Notes under the pieces: generated by a model | What the model was told of the DNA's origin: nothing | The model's database searches: none | The model's input: only the letters and a program-made list of their open reading frames with translations | Position numbers and translations under genes: made by a program | In this document: positions 28,245-36,838 of the stretch, piece after piece | Layout: every line of letters begins with the position of its first letter | Numbering within the stretch: the first letter of the stretch is position 1 | Origin: Chitinophagaceae bacterium | Lineage (GTDB): Bacteria > Bacteroidota > Bacteroidia > Chitinophagales > Chitinophagaceae | NCBI GenBank assembly: GCA_947372105.1 | Contig: CANBSH010000007.1 | Span: 1-62,017 of the forward strand | Length of the DNA: 62,017 nt | Reading direction: 5' to 3'

Positions 28245-28586
28245 TTAACGATTTAATTTTTCGTTGTTTTGATGCCTAGTTGCATCTCTGAGGGTTTTCT
28301 TTTGGATATTTTTTTCCAGCGCAGTGGCTAAATCAATCCCGGTTTGATTGGCAAGACAAATAAGCACAAATAACACATCTGCCATTTCATCTGCCAATAG
28401 CACTTCCTCCTCCTTATTTTTAAAGGACTGATCTCCAAACTTGCGCACCATAATTCGAGATAATTCTCCTACTTCTTCCATTAAAATGCCCAAATTGGTT
28501 AACTCACTAAAGTATTTCACCCCCACTGTTTTTATCCATTCGTCTACTTGAACTTGTGCTTGTTGTATTGTCATTGTGTTTGCCAT
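28245..28586 (-). CDS. MazG-like nucleotide pyrophosphohydrolase
   Basis: 113-residue all-alpha NTP pyrophosphohydrolase. Metal ligands form the MazG pattern: MEEVGEL (Glu37, Glu38, Glu41) and ADEMADVLF (Glu67, Asp70). Single domain, unlike the tandem MazG of E. coli; probable house-cleaning hydrolysis of non-canonical or excess NTPs. It lies between dtd and glyS on the minus strand, 72 bp after dtd's start in reverse order (dtd is upstream). Substrate not determinable. Confidence 0.88.
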   Translation of the reverse strand: MANTMTIQQAQVQVDEWIKTVGVKYFSELTNLGILMEEVGELSRIMVRKFGDQSFKNKEEEVLLADEMADVLFVLICLANQTGIDLATALEKNIQKKTLRDATRHQNNEKLNR

Positions 28587-28658
28587 AATTATCTTTTTTA
28601 CTTTACGATAAAAGTTCTTTTAGTAAATATTTAGGGTACTTTTTATTTGTAGTTTTAA

Positions 28659-29111
28659 TTATTCTTTGTTTTTACTATCCACTAAGATGGTTACTGGGCC
28701 ATCATTCAATAATTGTACTTTCATGTCGGCCCCAAAAATCCCAGTACCAATGGGTTTACCCAATTCTAATTGAAGTTGTTGAATAAAGGCTTCATATAGA
28801 GGAATGGCAATGTCCGGTTTGGCCGCTGCAATATAAGAAGGTCGATTTCCTTTTTTAGTACTCGCATGCAAGGTGAATTGACTTACTAATAAAAGATCTC
28901 CGTTCACTTCTTTCAAACTCAGATTCATCACCCCTTCGGCATCATCAAATATTCTCATATTGACAATCTTTCCAGCCAACCACTCTATATCCTCCACTGA
29001 ATCTGCATTTTCGATGCCTACGAACACCAATAAACCCTTTTGGATGGCTCCTGTCACATTGCCTTCTACCGTGACACTGGCCTCCTTGGTTCTTTGAATT
29101 ACTACACGCAT
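28659..29111 (-). CDS. dtd: D-aminoacyl-tRNA deacylase
   Basis: Proofreading enzyme that hydrolyses D-amino acids (and glycine from tRNA-Ala) off tRNA. 150 residues, full length. Both signature motifs are intact: SQFTLHA (77-83) and NDGPVT (136-141), whose Gly-Pro dipeptide is the chiral filter. It is upstream of the MazG-like gene and glyS on the minus strand, a sensible set of translation/nucleotide quality genes, and divergent from the flippase. Confidence 0.96.
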   Translation of the reverse strand: MRVVIQRTKEASVTVEGNVTGAIQKGLLVFVGIENADSVEDIEWLAGKIVNMRIFDDAEGVMNLSLKEVNGDLLLVSQFTLHASTKKGNRPSYIAAAKPDIAIPLYEAFIQQLQLELGKPIGTGIFGADMKVQLLNDGPVTILVDSKNKE

Positions 29112-29179
29112 AAAAGCTTGATTTACTACATGAAGATAAACAAAACTATTTTCACTAATTTAGCTGTAATTTCAAGCCC

Positions 29180-30667
29180 TTGAGTAGTATTAAAAAATTA
29201 GTAAGTCAAACCGCCTGGTATGGACTTAGCTCGATTGCAGCTAGGTTCATCAGTTATTTATTGACACCCTACCTCACTTACAAACTCACGGACGTAGCTT
29301 ATGGAGAAAACTCCATTGTATATGCTTTTATCCCTTTTTTAAATGTGATAGTGACCCATGGTATGGAAACGGCTTATTTCCGTTTTGGATCCAAAGAAAA
29401 CGAAGAAAAAATCTATAATACCAGTGCTTTATCCATGATGGTAGTAACAGGTATGGTGATAGCTGGACTCATCACTTGGAGTGCTCCACTCTCTCAACTT
29501 TTACAAATTACGACACACCCTGATTACATACAATTAATGGCAGCAGTGGTGGGGTTAGATGCACTAGCAACCATCCCCTTTTCAAGACTTCGTTTGCAAG
29601 GCAGACCCAAAAAATTTGCCTTCATAAAAGTAGGTGGAATACTTGTCAATATTATTGCCACCTATGTACTCATAAGTTCCTTGCCTCATTATGCATCTAC
29701 CCATCCTGATAGTTGGATCACAAAAATGTATCAACCCGGTTGGGAAGTTGGATATATTTTGGTGGCAGGTATTATTCAAAATATTTTTGTAATGCTTTTA
29801 TTGCAAAAAGAAATTAGAGCTTTACGTTTTTCATTTGATTTTAAACTTTGGGGTGAAATGATGCTGTATGCATTACCCTTAATTATTGTAGGGTTTGGCG
29901 GGATGATCAATGAAACATTAGACAGATTAATGTTAGGATGGTGGGCGCCGGGAGGAAGTGTAGATGCGAATAAAGCATTAGTAGGTATTTATAGTGCTTG
30001 TTATAAATTAGCCATCTTGATAACCATATCTATACAAGCTTTCAGGATGGGTGCAGAGCCTTTCTTTTTTAAACAAGCTGAATCAGATAATGCCCCTAAA
30101 ACTTATGCAAGGGTGATGAAATTTTTTGTCATTACATTATGCATTATGTTTTTAGGTGTGGTATTATATTTAGATATTTGGAAAGAGTTTATTCGAAATC
30201 CAAATATGTATGTGGGCTTGAAAGTGGTTCCCATACTGCTTATTGCTAATATGTTTTTAGGTGTCTATTATAATTTAAGTATTTGGTATAAACTCAGTAA
30301 TAAAACCATGTCTGGTGCTTGGATTACATTATTAGGCGCGCTTATTACTATTTTAATAAATTATTTAGCCATTCCTTATTTTGGATATATGGCAAGTGCT
30401 TGGGCTACTTTCTTTTGCTATGGCACTATGATGGTGGTAAGTTATCAATGGGGTCAAAAAGTATACCCTGTACCCTACGCCACTAAAAAATTAATTGCAT
30501 ACTTCATAATTGCATTACTAGTATATGGCATTAATACTTTAATTCATCTAGTATCGCAAAACCAACCCTTCAATTATTTATTTGCAACCATTTTATTATT
30601 TGCATTTATTGCTTTTGTTGCAAGAATTGAAAAAAAGGAAATTAAATTATTATTGAACAAGTCATAA
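29180..30667 (+). CDS. Wzx-like polysaccharide flippase (MOP family)
   Basis: 495-residue multi-pass membrane protein of the MOP/polysaccharide transporter family, with about 12-14 hydrophobic segments, and the family start LVSQTAWYGLSSIAARFISYLLTPYLT. It probably flips lipid-linked glycans across the inner membrane. The start is a TTG at 29180: the in-frame codons upstream run into a stop (TAA at 29168-29170 region) and there is no ATG until well inside the protein. Followed after 15 bp by the GAF reductase gene. No glycosyltransferases are nearby, so its glycan is unknown. Confidence 0.87.
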   Translation: MSSIKKLVSQTAWYGLSSIAARFISYLLTPYLTYKLTDVAYGENSIVYAFIPFLNVIVTHGMETAYFRFGSKENEEKIYNTSALSMMVVTGMVIAGLITWSAPLSQLLQITTHPDYIQLMAAVVGLDALATIPFSRLRLQGRPKKFAFIKVGGILVNIIATYVLISSLPHYASTHPDSWITKMYQPGWEVGYILVAGIIQNIFVMLLLQKEIRALRFSFDFKLWGEMMLYALPLIIVGFGGMINETLDRLMLGWWAPGGSVDANKALVGIYSACYKLAILITISIQAFRMGAEPFFFKQAESDNAPKTYARVMKFFVITLCIMFLGVVLYLDIWKEFIRNPNMYVGLKVVPILLIANMFLGVYYNLSIWYKLSNKTMSGAWITLLGALITILINYLAIPYFGYMASAWATFFCYGTMMVVSYQWGQKVYPVPYATKKLIAYFIIALLVYGINTLIHLVSQNQPFNYLFATILLFAFIAFVARIEKKEIKLLLNKS

Positions 30668-30682
30668 AAAGAAAATCATTTC

Positions 30683-31168
30683 ATGGCCGAAGATTTACAT
30701 ATCATACAAGGAGATAAAAAAACACAATACGAAACTTTAATTCCACAAATACAAGGTTTACTTACAGGTGAAACTCATTTAGTTGCCAATTTAGCCAATG
30801 TGGCGGCTGCATTAAAAGAACAATTCAATTGGCTTTGGGTGGGATTTTATTGGGTGATAGAAGATGAATTAGTTTTAGGCCCTTTTCAAGGACCTGTCGC
30901 TTGTACTAGAATTAAAAAAGGAAGAGGCGTTTGTGGAACCAGTTGGGAAAAAGAACAAACCATTATTGTAGACGATGTTGAAAAATTTCCAGGACATATT
31001 GCATGTAGTAGTGTATCCAAATCTGAAATCGTGATACCTGTTTTTCATACAGGAAAAGTAGTAGGTGTTTTAGACGTTGATAGTAGTGAATTAGCTCAAT
31101 TTGACAGCATAGACCAACTTTATCTTGAAAAAATAGTTGGAATCATTCCAGTTAGCTCGGAAAATTAA
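30683..31168 (+). CDS. msrC: Free methionine-(R)-sulfoxide reductase (GAF type)
   Basis: 161-residue GAF-domain enzyme reducing free Met-R-sulfoxide. The three functional cysteines are present at Cys74, Cys84 and Cys108, exactly ten below the E. coli numbering (84, 94, 118), within GPVACTRIKKGRGVCGTSW and GHIACSSVSKSEIVIP. The GAF core VGFYWV and VLDVDS complete the family pattern. Cytoplasmic antioxidant repair. It follows the flippase by 15 bp and precedes tRNA-Leu. Confidence 0.93.
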   Translation: MAEDLHIIQGDKKTQYETLIPQIQGLLTGETHLVANLANVAAALKEQFNWLWVGFYWVIEDELVLGPFQGPVACTRIKKGRGVCGTSWEKEQTIIVDDVEKFPGHIACSSVSKSEIVIPVFHTGKVVGVLDVDSSELAQFDSIDQLYLEKIVGIIPVSSEN

Positions 31169-31178
31169 AAAAATCATT

Positions 31179-31186
31179 TAAGTTTG
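31179..31186 (+). promoter_or_regulatory. -7 box TAAGTTTG for tRNA-Leu
   Basis: TAnnTTTG match ending 10 bp before the mature tRNA, as for tRNA-Ser. Confidence 0.6.
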
Positions 31187-31196
31187 CACCCCCTAA

Positions 31197-31281
31197 GCGG
31201 ATGTGGCGAAATTGGCAGACGCACTAGACTTAGGATCTAGCGCCGTGAGGCGTGTGGGTTCGACCCCCTCCATCCGCACCA
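31197..31281 (+). tRNA. tRNA-Leu(TAG)
   Basis: Class II tRNA: acceptor GCGGATG/CATCCGC, anticodon arm CTAGA-CTTAGGA-TCTAG giving anticodon TAG, long variable arm, T-loop TTCGACC, discriminator A and an encoded CCA (31279-31281). Unlike tRNA-Ser here, CCA is in the gene. A strong terminator follows. Confidence 0.97.
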
Positions 31282-31290
31282 AATACCCCA

Positions 31291-31325
31291 AAAAGCCTTT
31301 TCAATCCATTGAAAGGGCTTTTTTT
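31291..31325 (+). terminator. Terminator after tRNA-Leu
   Basis: 14-bp stem with one G-T pair (31291-31304 with 31309-31322), TCCA loop, then a T run. Confidence 0.9.
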
Positions 31326-31359
31326 ATGGTTCTAAAGGCAAATTCTATTCATAATATCC

Positions 31360-31367
31360 TACCTTTG
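31360..31367 (+). promoter_or_regulatory. -7 box TACCTTTG for tig
   Basis: TAnnTTTG match 40 bp before the tig ATG. Confidence 0.6.
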
Positions 31368-31407
31368 CCCCCCTTAAACCCTAGATTTTACTAGTAAAAG
31401 AAAGTAT

Positions 31408-32769
31408 ATGGCAAGTATAAAAAGAGAGAATATCGCGCTTTTAAACGACAAATTAACGGTTACCCTAACTCAAGAGGACTACCTAAAAGAGTTTGAAACC
31501 AGCTTAAAAAAGCATGCTAAAACAGCAAATATCCCAGGTTTTAGAAAAGGGATGGTGCCTTCAGGATTGATCAAAAAAATGTATGGTCAATCTGTTTTCA
31601 CGGACGAAGTATTGAAGAAAGTGGAAAAAGAATTAAATTTTTATTTATCCAATGAGCAGGTTGAAATATTTGCACAACCATTGCCTTTAGATAGCCAATT
31701 AGCAAACTTAGATTTTACGCAACCTGGTCAATATGATTTTACATTTGAAATTGGTTTAAAACCGGCTTTTGAATTAGATACCAAAAAAATCAAGGTCAAA
31801 AAATATAAAGTAGCCGTAACAGATGAGATGATCCAAAACGAAGTGGAAAGAATCCAAACTCGTAATGGGAAAATGACAGAACCTGAAACTGCTACTTCAG
31901 AAGAAAATATTTTGAATGTTACTTTTACAGAATCTGATAAAGACGGAAACGCTATAGAAGGTGGAATCCAAAAAGATAATTCTTTATTGATTAAGTATTT
32001 TGCTGCAGCAACGCGCAAAAAGTTAATCGGTGCAAAAAAAGATGATACACATACCATTCAATTAAAGAAGGCATTTGAAGAAAAAGAATTAGAAGTTATT
32101 GTAGGTGATTTAGGAATTACAAAAGAAGAAGCAGATAAATATTTTACATTATTAGTTACTAAAGTTGGCTTTGTAGAAAAATCTGCTTTAGACGAAACTT
32201 TGTTTAAAGCAAGTTATCCAAATCAAGCAATTGCTACAGAAGCAGAGTTTAGAGCAGCTATTAAATTAGACATTGAGGGATATTATGAGCAACAAGCAAA
32301 AAATCAAATTCACGATCAAATATATCATCACTTAATTGATGAAACTAAAATGGAATTCCCTGTTGCTTTCTTAAAACGTTGGTTACAACAAGGTGGAGAA
32401 AAAACAAGAACAGCAGAAGAAGCAGAAAAAGAATATCCAGTGTTCCAAGATCAATTAAAATGGACTTTGATTAGTGGCCAATTAATTACCGAAAGAAAGA
32501 TTGAAGTAGTTGCAGAAGATCTTAAGAATTTTGCAAAACAACAATTATTAAGTTATATGGGTGGTCAATTAGGCGCCATGGGTGATAATGACCAATGGTT
32601 AGAAGATTATGCCATGAGAATGATGCAAGACAAAAAGTTTGTGGAAGATAGCTACCACCGTATTAGTGCTGATAAATTATTCAATACGATCGAAGGGGAA
32701 GTAACTGCAAAAGACGAAGCGATTACCGCCGAAAAGTTTGCTGATATGCTGAAGCACCATCACCATTAA
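31408..32769 (+). CDS. tig: Trigger factor-like ribosome-associated chaperone
   Basis: 453-residue chaperone that meets nascent chains at the ribosome exit. The N-terminal ribosome-binding signature is clear (IPGFRKGMVPSGLIKKMYG; compare GFRKGxVP of E. coli). The middle domain at about 165-245 aligns only loosely with the FKBP prolyl isomerase and lacks its conserved GxMIPGFE core, so isomerase activity is doubtful, as often in this phylum. A long helical C-terminal arm domain follows. The protein ends in four consecutive histidines. It sits upstream of clpP1-clpP2-clpX but has its own promoter and terminator. Confidence 0.93.
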   Translation: MASIKRENIALLNDKLTVTLTQEDYLKEFETSLKKHAKTANIPGFRKGMVPSGLIKKMYGQSVFTDEVLKKVEKELNFYLSNEQVEIFAQPLPLDSQLANLDFTQPGQYDFTFEIGLKPAFELDTKKIKVKKYKVAVTDEMIQNEVERIQTRNGKMTEPETATSEENILNVTFTESDKDGNAIEGGIQKDNSLLIKYFAAATRKKLIGAKKDDTHTIQLKKAFEEKELEVIVGDLGITKEEADKYFTLLVTKVGFVEKSALDETLFKASYPNQAIATEAEFRAAIKLDIEGYYEQQAKNQIHDQIYHHLIDETKMEFPVAFLKRWLQQGGEKTRTAEEAEKEYPVFQDQLKWTLISGQLITERKIEVVAEDLKNFAKQQLLSYMGGQLGAMGDNDQWLEDYAMRMMQDKKFVEDSYHRISADKLFNTIEGEVTAKDEAITAEKFADMLKHHHH

Positions 32770-32790
32770 TCTATTAAAATATTGATAGTC

Positions 32791-32823
32791 AAAGCCTTCT
32801 CTGTAAATGAGAAGGCTTTTTTT
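32791..32823 (+). terminator. Terminator after tig
   Basis: 11-bp stem AAAGCCTTCTC/GAGAAGGCTTT with a 7-base loop and T run. Confidence 0.9.
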
Positions 32824-32907
32824 ATGCTTTTTAGGGAAAGTTTGGCACTGTTTTTGTAGTTCCTTTGGGTACAAGGTTTTACCTTTACCACTGAAATAAG
32901 TATATCT

Positions 32908-33594
32908 ATGAACTTAGGAAAAGAATTTGAGCAATTTGCCATCAAAGGACGCGGAATTAGTAGCAATAGTCTGGACCAATATAAAAAAAGTGTAACCAAC
33001 CTTACACCCTACATTATTGAGGAACGTCCTATGAATGTAGCCAGCATGGATGTGTTTAGTCGATTAATGATGGATCGCATCATTTTTTTAGGAGAAGGCA
33101 TTAATGATTATGTTGCAAATATTGTAACAGCGCAATTATTGTTTTTGGAAAGCACCGATCGTACCAAGGACATTCAAATGTATATTAATAGCCCAGGCGG
33201 AAGCGTTTACGCTGGCTTAGGCATTTATGATACCATGCAATTTATCAGCCCCGATGTGGCTACCATTTGTACAGGCATGGCTGCTAGTATGGGAGCCATT
33301 TTACTTTGTGCTGGTGTGGAAGGGAAACGAACTGCATTAAAACATAGTCGTGTGATGTTGCACCAGCCAAGTGGCGCAATTGGAGGACAAGCTTCTGATA
33401 TTGAAATCACCGCTCGTGAGATTAAAAAGTTAAAACACGAATTATACGAAGTGATTGCTCATCATACCCACAAGGAAGTAGATATAGTCGCCAAGGATTG
33501 CGATAGAGACTTTTGGATGACTGCTTCTGAAGCCAAAGAATATGGCTTAGTGGATGAAGTGTTATTGACCAACCCTAGAAAATTAAAAAAATAG
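32908..33594 (+). CDS. clpP: ATP-dependent Clp protease proteolytic subunit, copy 1
   Basis: 228-residue ClpP serine protease. The triad is complete: Ser127 (GMAASMGA), His152 (VMLHQPSG) and Asp201 (CDRDFW), with canonical 25- and 49-residue spacings. IYINSPGGSVYAGLGIYDTM marks the substrate-binding strand. It has an N-terminal extension of about 30 residues before the core, probably a propeptide. A near-match -7 box (TACCTTTA) precedes it. It is followed 25 bp later by a second clpP and then by clpX. Confidence 0.95.
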   Translation: MNLGKEFEQFAIKGRGISSNSLDQYKKSVTNLTPYIIEERPMNVASMDVFSRLMMDRIIFLGEGINDYVANIVTAQLLFLESTDRTKDIQMYINSPGGSVYAGLGIYDTMQFISPDVATICTGMAASMGAILLCAGVEGKRTALKHSRVMLHQPSGAIGGQASDIEITAREIKKLKHELYEVIAHHTHKEVDIVAKDCDRDFWMTASEAKEYGLVDEVLLTNPRKLKK

Positions 33595-33619
33595 TTCTTA
33601 AAATATTTAATGAGATTGT

Positions 33620-34243
33620 ATGATACTGACGAATCAATTTATAATGGAAGAAGACGACGAACCAAAAGAAAATAAGAAAGAAGAAAATGGTCCAGGATTT
33701 TTAAACAAAAAAATGGAGCAAATCTTTTTCGAAAAAAGATCTATTTATTTATGGGGCGTAGTAGACGATAAATCTGCAAAAGATATTGTCACAAAATTAT
33801 TATTACTAGACGCAGATAAGCCAGGTGCTGAAATTAAATTTTATATCAATAGCCCAGGGGGTGTTGTTACAAGTGGTATGGTGATGTTTGATACTATGAA
33901 TTTAATCAAAAGCCCAGTGCATACCATTTGTATGGGTTTGGCTGCCAGCATGGGTTCTATCTTACTTAGTATGGGAGAAAAAGGAAAGAGATCTATCTTC
34001 CCTCATGGAGAAGTAATGATTCATCAGCCTAGCTTAGGAGGTTATTTTCAAGCCACGAGTGCAGATATCGAAATACAAGCAGAACAAATAAGAAAGACCA
34101 AAGAGTTGGGTGCTAAAATATTAGCAAAAAATTGCGGTAAAACGATGGAACAAATTATGGCCGATTTTGATAGAGACTACTGGATGAATGCGGAAGAAGC
34201 AGTAGCGTATGGTATTGTAGATAGCATCGCTAAAAAATTATAA
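33620..34243 (+). CDS. ATP-dependent Clp protease proteolytic subunit, copy 2
   Basis: 207-residue ClpP paralogue with a complete triad: Ser110 (LAASMGS), His135 (MIHQPSLGG) and Asp186 (FDRDYW). The His-Asp spacing is 51 rather than 49, from a 2-residue insertion in the handle region, and the N-terminus is a highly charged acidic/basic tail ([13 protein letters not shown]) in place of the usual propeptide. The annotated start is ATG 33620; ATG 33644 is an alternative. It ends 13 bp before clpX. It may form mixed rings with copy 1. Confidence 0.93.
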   Translation: MILTNQFIMEEDDEPKENKKEENGPGFLNKKMEQIFFEKRSIYLWGVVDDKSAKDIVTKLLLLDADKPGAEIKFYINSPGGVVTSGMVMFDTMNLIKSPVHTICMGLAASMGSILLSMGEKGKRSIFPHGEVMIHQPSLGGYFQATSADIEIQAEQIRKTKELGAKILAKNCGKTMEQIMADFDRDYWMNAEEAVAYGIVDSIAKKL

Positions 34244-34256
34244 CGAAACTATAAAG

Positions 34257-35492
34257 ATGAATAAATCAGAAGCGATACAATGTTCTTTTTGCGGACGTAA
34301 AAGAGAAGAAGTAAAAATCCTGATAGCAGGACAAGAGGGACATATATGCGAACACTGTATTGAACATGCGCATGAAATTATTGCTAAAGAGTTTCATCAA
34401 AAAAAAGGAGAAGGTAAAGCAGGCACTTTAAAAGTGCAAAAGCCAATGGCCATTAAAGCATTCCTAGATCAATATATTATTGGGCAAGAAGATGCTAAAA
34501 AAATATTATCGGTAGCGGTGTATAATCATTTTAAAAGAATCAATTTACCTACTACCAATAAAAACGAAGTGGAAATTGAGAAGAGTAATGTGATAATGAT
34601 TGGTGAAACAGGAACCGGAAAAACTTTGTTAGCCAAAACCATTGCCAAACTATTGAATGTTCCCTTTGCCATCGTGGATGCTACTGTATTTACTGAAGCA
34701 GGTTATGTAGGTGAAGATGTGGAAAGTATGCTAACCCGTTTATTACAAAACTGCGATTATGATGTAGAAGCGGCACAAAGAGGCATCGTATATATTGACG
34801 AAATTGATAAAATTGCACGTAAAGGTGACAATCCTTCTATTACAAGAGATGTGAGTGGAGAAGGCGTTCAACAGGGTTTATTGAAAATGTTAGAAGGCAC
34901 AGAAGTATTAGTGCCTCCTCAAGGCGGTCGTAAACATCCCGATCAAAAAATGATCAAAGTAGATACTAAAAATATCTTATTTATTTGCGGCGGCGCTTTT
35001 GATGGCATCGATAAAATCATTGCTCGTCGAATTAACACCAACGCGATTGGTTTTAGCGTCAACAAAGAAGAGCAAGAATTACAAAGAAAAAATTTATTAC
35101 GTTTTGTAAATGCACAAGACATTAAAAGTTTTGGTTTGATCCCTGAAATGTTAGGTCGTCTCCCAATTATTACACATTTGGAGCCCTTAGATATTGATAC
35201 CTTAAGAAGTATTTTGACCGAACCTAAAAATGCTTTAATCAAACAATACACTGAGTTATTTGCTATTGAAAATATCAAATTAACAATCGAACCTGATGTA
35301 TATGATTTTGTAGTTAAAAAAGCAATGGAATATAAATTAGGAGCTAGAGGATTAAGAAGTATTTGTGAAAGTTTATTTACGCAGGCCATGTTTGAATTAC
35401 CAGGAACCCACACCACCGAATTTAATGTGAGTTTGGACTATGCAAAAAACATGTTTGATAAAAGTAAATTGAGCACCTTAAAAGTAGCATAA
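34257..35492 (+). CDS. clpX: Clp protease ATP-binding subunit ClpX
   Basis: 411-residue AAA+ unfoldase. The N-terminal zinc-binding domain has Cys9, Cys12, Cys31 and Cys34; then Walker A GETGTGKT, Walker B VYIDEIDK, and the C-terminal domain. The IGF loop that docks on ClpP is present in NAIGFSVNK. Normal length. Third gene of a compact clpP-clpP-clpX operon. Confidence 0.97.
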   Translation: MNKSEAIQCSFCGRKREEVKILIAGQEGHICEHCIEHAHEIIAKEFHQKKGEGKAGTLKVQKPMAIKAFLDQYIIGQEDAKKILSVAVYNHFKRINLPTTNKNEVEIEKSNVIMIGETGTGKTLLAKTIAKLLNVPFAIVDATVFTEAGYVGEDVESMLTRLLQNCDYDVEAAQRGIVYIDEIDKIARKGDNPSITRDVSGEGVQQGLLKMLEGTEVLVPPQGGRKHPDQKMIKVDTKNILFICGGAFDGIDKIIARRINTNAIGFSVNKEEQELQRKNLLRFVNAQDIKSFGLIPEMLGRLPIITHLEPLDIDTLRSILTEPKNALIKQYTELFAIENIKLTIEPDVYDFVVKKAMEYKLGARGLRSICESLFTQAMFELPGTHTTEFNVSLDYAKNMFDKSKLSTLKVA

Positions 35493-35515
35493 CCTTACAC
35501 TATAAATTCAATTTA

Positions 35516-35523
35516 TACATTTG
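35516..35523 (+). promoter_or_regulatory. -7 box TACATTTG for the 49-residue gene
   Basis: TAnnTTTG match 56 bp upstream of the ATG at 35580, between the clpX stop and the small gene. Confidence 0.55.
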
Positions 35524-35579
35524 TATTATAATTTCTACAAAAGACTATTTTAAATAAGAAATTCAAAAAAAAATAAATC

Positions 35580-35729
35580 ATGCAAGAATTAATTGATCGC
35601 TTAGTAAAAGAAACAGGAGTGACTCCAGAACAAGCAAAACAATCTATTGAAACCATTGCCGCATTCGTAAAAGAAAAATTCCCTATGTTAGGTGGTGCCG
35701 TGAATCAGATATTTAAGTCCGCAAAATAG
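35580..35729 (+). CDS. 49-residue helical protein
   Basis: Small protein from ATG 35580 to TAG 35727-35729, preceded by an A-rich stretch. Two amphipathic helices (about 2-11 and 17-35) joined by GVTPEQAKQS, ending LGGAVNQIFKSAK. It has the look of small conserved Bacteroidota proteins in the DUF2267/DUF937-like helical class, but I cannot place it firmly. It has its own -7 box and is followed by a hairpin terminator, so it is an independent unit and probably real. Function unknown. Confidence 0.72.
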   Translation: MQELIDRLVKETGVTPEQAKQSIETIAAFVKEKFPMLGGAVNQIFKSAK

Positions 35730-35768
35730 AAGATTGAATTGTATTTACGCCATCGTTTTCGTAAATGT

Positions 35769-35792
35769 AAAATCCTCCCGAAGGAGGATTTT
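35769..35792 (+). terminator. Terminator after the 49-residue gene
   Basis: Perfect 10-bp stem AAAATCCTCC/GGAGGATTTT with a CGAA loop. An adjoining inverted repeat ATTTACG/CGTAAAT lies at 35743-35766. Confidence 0.8.
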
Positions 35793-35917
35793 CAAGCAAG
35801 CAATCGAAAACTAGGATTTTATTCCTTCCCAATACTAATATTTTTTTTAGTAACTACCACTTTTTCTTATTAGAATTTGTTCTTATGTCCTGCACAACTT
35901 TTCCAAAATTCTGATTA

Positions 35918-36757
35918 TCAATCATTTATAATAATTTTGGAAGTGAGTATTGTAGCCTGATCTTGGGTTAAATCAAACATTATTACTAGGTTTTTCCAAC
36001 CCATCTCCCCTCCTTGTTTTTTTCTGAGCGCTAAGATTTGAAAGATTTGTTTGTCTGAAAACAAATCCAAAGACTTCCATTGATTAAAATTCATGGTACG
36101 ACTATTCAAACTATTTTTTACGTTTTTGTCAACCCTTAAATGTGGTTTTAAGACTTGAAACAAACTATCTGTTATGCCATATACTTTAGGCAGTTCGTAA
36201 ATAGAATAAAACAGGCCATGACTTTTTTGATACTGTTGCATACTTTGGATTTGCAAATTAGTCAAATTTGTTTTTTGCTTCCACTCTAAAACACTGGCAT
36301 CATTTAAATTAATGGTCCATGATTTTTCTTTTCCAGAGGGTGATTGAATTTGAATAAAAGGAACTAAAGCATTTGCTAAAAGAGAATCCAAACCATAGAG
36401 TTTAAATATATCTTCCTTTTTATAAAACCTTCCACCCCTACTTCTATATTTTAATAAGGTTTTGGCTTGCCTGGAGGACATGCCTAATAATAAGGCTTGC
36501 TGGCTATCAATCATATTGGGATCAAAAACAAAAAAGGTTGCAGGCAAAGAATTCGTTTCTTTTGAATCATAAGAGTGATTACTTAATGATTCATATTGAC
36601 GTCGACTCCATTGCTTTTGCTGATTGGGAATAGCATTATTACGATACGATAATAACCCACTCCACATAAAACTGATGGTTAATAAAATGCCTAATACCCA
36701 CACCCCTCTTTTTTCTTTTTTAGAAAAAATGAAATAATCACCCTTAATTCCTAACAT
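35918..36757 (-). CDS. Membrane-anchored helix-hairpin-helix protein (ComEA-like)
   Basis: 279 residues from ATG 36757 (a GTG at 36772 is an alternative start). One membrane segment near residues 18-38 (VWVLGILLTISFMW), then three ComEA-type helix-hairpin-helix repeats: FDPN...LLLGMSSRQAKTLLKYRSRGG, INLNDASVLEWKQKTNLTN, and the last near NFNQWKSLDLFSDKQ. HhH units bind DNA non-specifically, and ComEA captures incoming DNA, but the anchored three-repeat form is common in this phylum and has no proven role. It stands alone on the minus strand. Confidence 0.82.
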   Translation of the reverse strand: MLGIKGDYFIFSKKEKRGVWVLGILLTISFMWSGLLSYRNNAIPNQQKQWSRRQYESLSNHSYDSKETNSLPATFFVFDPNMIDSQQALLLGMSSRQAKTLLKYRSRGGRFYKKEDIFKLYGLDSLLANALVPFIQIQSPSGKEKSWTINLNDASVLEWKQKTNLTNLQIQSMQQYQKSHGLFYSIYELPKVYGITDSLFQVLKPHLRVDKNVKNSLNSRTMNFNQWKSLDLFSDKQIFQILALRKKQGGEMGWKNLVIMFDLTQDQATILTSKIIIND

Positions 36758-36838
36758 AAAAATGTTTGACACTAGATAATGTTTCTATGATTCCTTTAAA
36801 AAGGTATTAATTCAGGCTAGAATAGGTGCGAATGCAAC

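Noticed and set aside
31203..31394. 63-codon ORF on the plus strand
   Set aside because: It lies over tRNA-Leu and its terminator; the peptide is the translation of the tRNA itself, a common false gene.
34943..35416. 157-codon ORF antisense to clpX
   Set aside because: Entirely inside clpX on the other strand, with no recognisable domain and no own promoter box; a shadow of the clpX codon pattern.
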